DNA of 64,000 bases from Bradyrhizobium sp. dw_78 (GTDB lineage Bacteria; Pseudomonadota; Alphaproteobacteria; Rhizobiales; Xanthobacteraceae): positions 434,001-498,000 of the forward strand of contig NZ_JAAVUS010000003.1 in NCBI RefSeq assembly GCF_018449525.1, read 5' to 3'. The notes under the pieces were generated by a model. It saw only the letters and a program-made list of their open reading frames with translations, was not told where the DNA came from and ran no database searches. This document shows positions 63,901 to 64,000 of this stretch, piece after piece. Made by a program: the position numbers and the translations under genes. The stretch's first letter is position 1, and the number at the start of each line of letters is the position of its first letter.

Positions 63901-64000
63901 TTTCGAGCAGCGCTGGACGGCCTGGGGTTCGGCCTATGGCGGTGGCAATATCGCCAATGGCAATCCGACGACCGGTTCCAGCAATCTCAACACGAGCACC
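60941..64000 (+). CDS. Autotransporter, passenger part (C-terminus beyond window)
   Basis: An open frame of 1,020 codons running off the window edge. A long signal peptide (KRHRPLLKVSVLSAAVVPALMAEPARA) is followed by a Gly/Asn/Thr-rich beta-helix with repeats of the type GTYNLSGG (several between 61640 and 62240). Three autotransporter-associated beta-strand repeats follow near 62405, 62690 and 62965 (AGAGILTLAGTDTYAG, IGSGILSLTGANTYAG, VGAGTLLLSGTNTYSG). The last residues, QRWTAWGSAYGGGNIANG, match the start of the outer-membrane barrel domain, so the barrel should lie just outside. It would be a surface-anchored adhesin or secreted beta-helix. ATG 60941 has no clear Shine-Dalgarno; TTG 60995 is an alternative. 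Confidence 0.88.
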   Translation, partial: MTEQAAAPILACSALLGSLKRHRPLLKVSVLSAAVVPALMAEPARAATIVVTNQSQFDAAVALAVQAGHADTIDATAAGTIDAGSSLTLPAAATSINLSFESLGIGATTGDGAVTLGAETTVSFGQAANPSALDIGFGHTGTLNINGASLVFNVINEGNQFNIGLDGGNGIVNMTSGSVTINDSNAAAGVIGSISIGFPFGSTVANGTFNQSGGTVSVSAGALNVGFANGNGTYNLTDTALLQDRGGTVYIGASTGGVGVVNIAGSATIDLESIGSGGQLYVGDDLGVGTITQSGANSTVILNVTNIAQFGSNASSGPSLGGTGTYNLLAGTLIIGNGSIGLGGAAFGMDVGGFGFLNQSGGVLNASAPVIIGNSGTGTYNMSGGAANFGAGLKIAVLAGSVGTVNQTGGLLRISGGNLVVGGAGVGTYNLSGGVLQAGGVNGITGTGNLNLGGGTLQVVGSALTTNIATGLTGANSTIDTNGFGATWNGGLSGAGGFVKAGAGILTLAGTDTYAGATAINAGTLQAGAVNAFSPNSAFTIAPGATLDLNNFNQTIGSLAGAGEVVLGSANLTTGNNNTSTTFSGDIVGAGGLAKIGSGILSLTGANTYAGGTIVNGGFINFNSIGNFGSGPIILDGGGLQWASGNTADISPKLGAFGSGGATFDTNGNDVTLAAAMSGVGGLTKVGAGTLLLSGTNTYSGSTTINGGTLEVEGAIGDTSSVAVNSGGTLSGTGIIDPAMTTIAGGGTLAPGTPGGFGTLTINGTLLFEAGSNFAINIGPGAGNNSQSAVIGSATLGGNGTVAVTPLLGRYDGAVYQILTTTAGLGGIFAGLGVNGEFVGNIALDYARDPGDVDLDVSGTSLLAAPAGANQNQLHVINGINNGILNGPANSPLPAQFQSLGNLPGPSLLNALTQLDGEAGTGAERAAFQLTNGFLTLMLDASVNGRSNIGGGGGPAMGFAPETQTNLPPDMALAYASILGKAPPKQSFEQRWTAWGSAYGGGNIANGNPTTGSSNLNTST

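Overview
The window reads as a chromosomal segment of a GC-rich alphaproteobacterium, most likely Bradyrhizobium, Rhodopseudomonas or a close relative (Nitrobacteraceae). This is an inference from four things: protein families, such as the class I lysyl-tRNA synthetase, the ctaC-ctaD-ctaB-coxF-ctaG-ctaE-DUF983-SURF1 order, a PodJ-like Sel1 protein and an IalB-like protein; dense coding with many ATGA/GTGA overlaps; and several families of palindromic intergenic repeats typical of these genomes. No rRNA, tRNA, CRISPR array, transposase or prophage gene was seen.

Layout. 0.1-5.6 kb: a Crp/Fnr regulator, an allophanate-hydrolase-type amidase and a NitT/TauT-type ABC transporter preceded by a well-formed sigma-54 promoter, which together look like a nitrogen-scavenging locus. 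5.7-12.4 kb: a PAS-GGDEF-EAL protein, a flavoprotein dehydrogenase, a ClpP-like periplasmic protein, a small membrane protein with SCO1, and a solute-binding protein. 12.5-18.2 kb: lysK, a DUF952 gene overlapping pyrD, a MATE exporter, an MBL hydrolase and a small membrane protein. 18.3-25.6 kb: a DNA-repair island with two minus-strand genes (ATP-dependent ligase and MBL exonuclease) facing three plus-strand genes (TPR-methyltransferase, Lhr helicase and PdeM phosphoesterase). 25.7-33.4 kb: LysR/EamA, an MBL protein, membrane urate oxidase PuuD, a desaturase with TetR, and a TauE/TIGR02186 pair.

33.5-36.8 kb: a large coiled-coil, single-TM, Sel1-repeat protein. 37.2-42.8 kb: a beta-oxidation set (acyl-CoA dehydrogenase, thiolase, FadB). 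42.9-49.3 kb: three divergent regulator/enzyme pairs with visible palindromes between them (OhrR-like/haloperoxidase, MarR/GST, TetR/flavin monooxygenase), with gshA inserted. 49.5-53.2 kb: a PAN-domain protein, lepB-tldD and an IalB-like protein. 53.7-60.4 kb: the aa3-type cytochrome c oxidase operon with its assembly factors. 60.9 kb to the edge: the passenger part of a large autotransporter whose barrel runs off the window.

The genes mostly form independent housekeeping, respiratory and stress modules. The least ordinary parts are the sigma-54 nitrogen locus, the repair island with an embedded methyltransferase and a repeat-like insertion inside Lhr, the operator architectures of the three divergent pairs, and the autotransporter placed directly after the oxidase operon. 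I did not find a clearly novel defence or mobile system.
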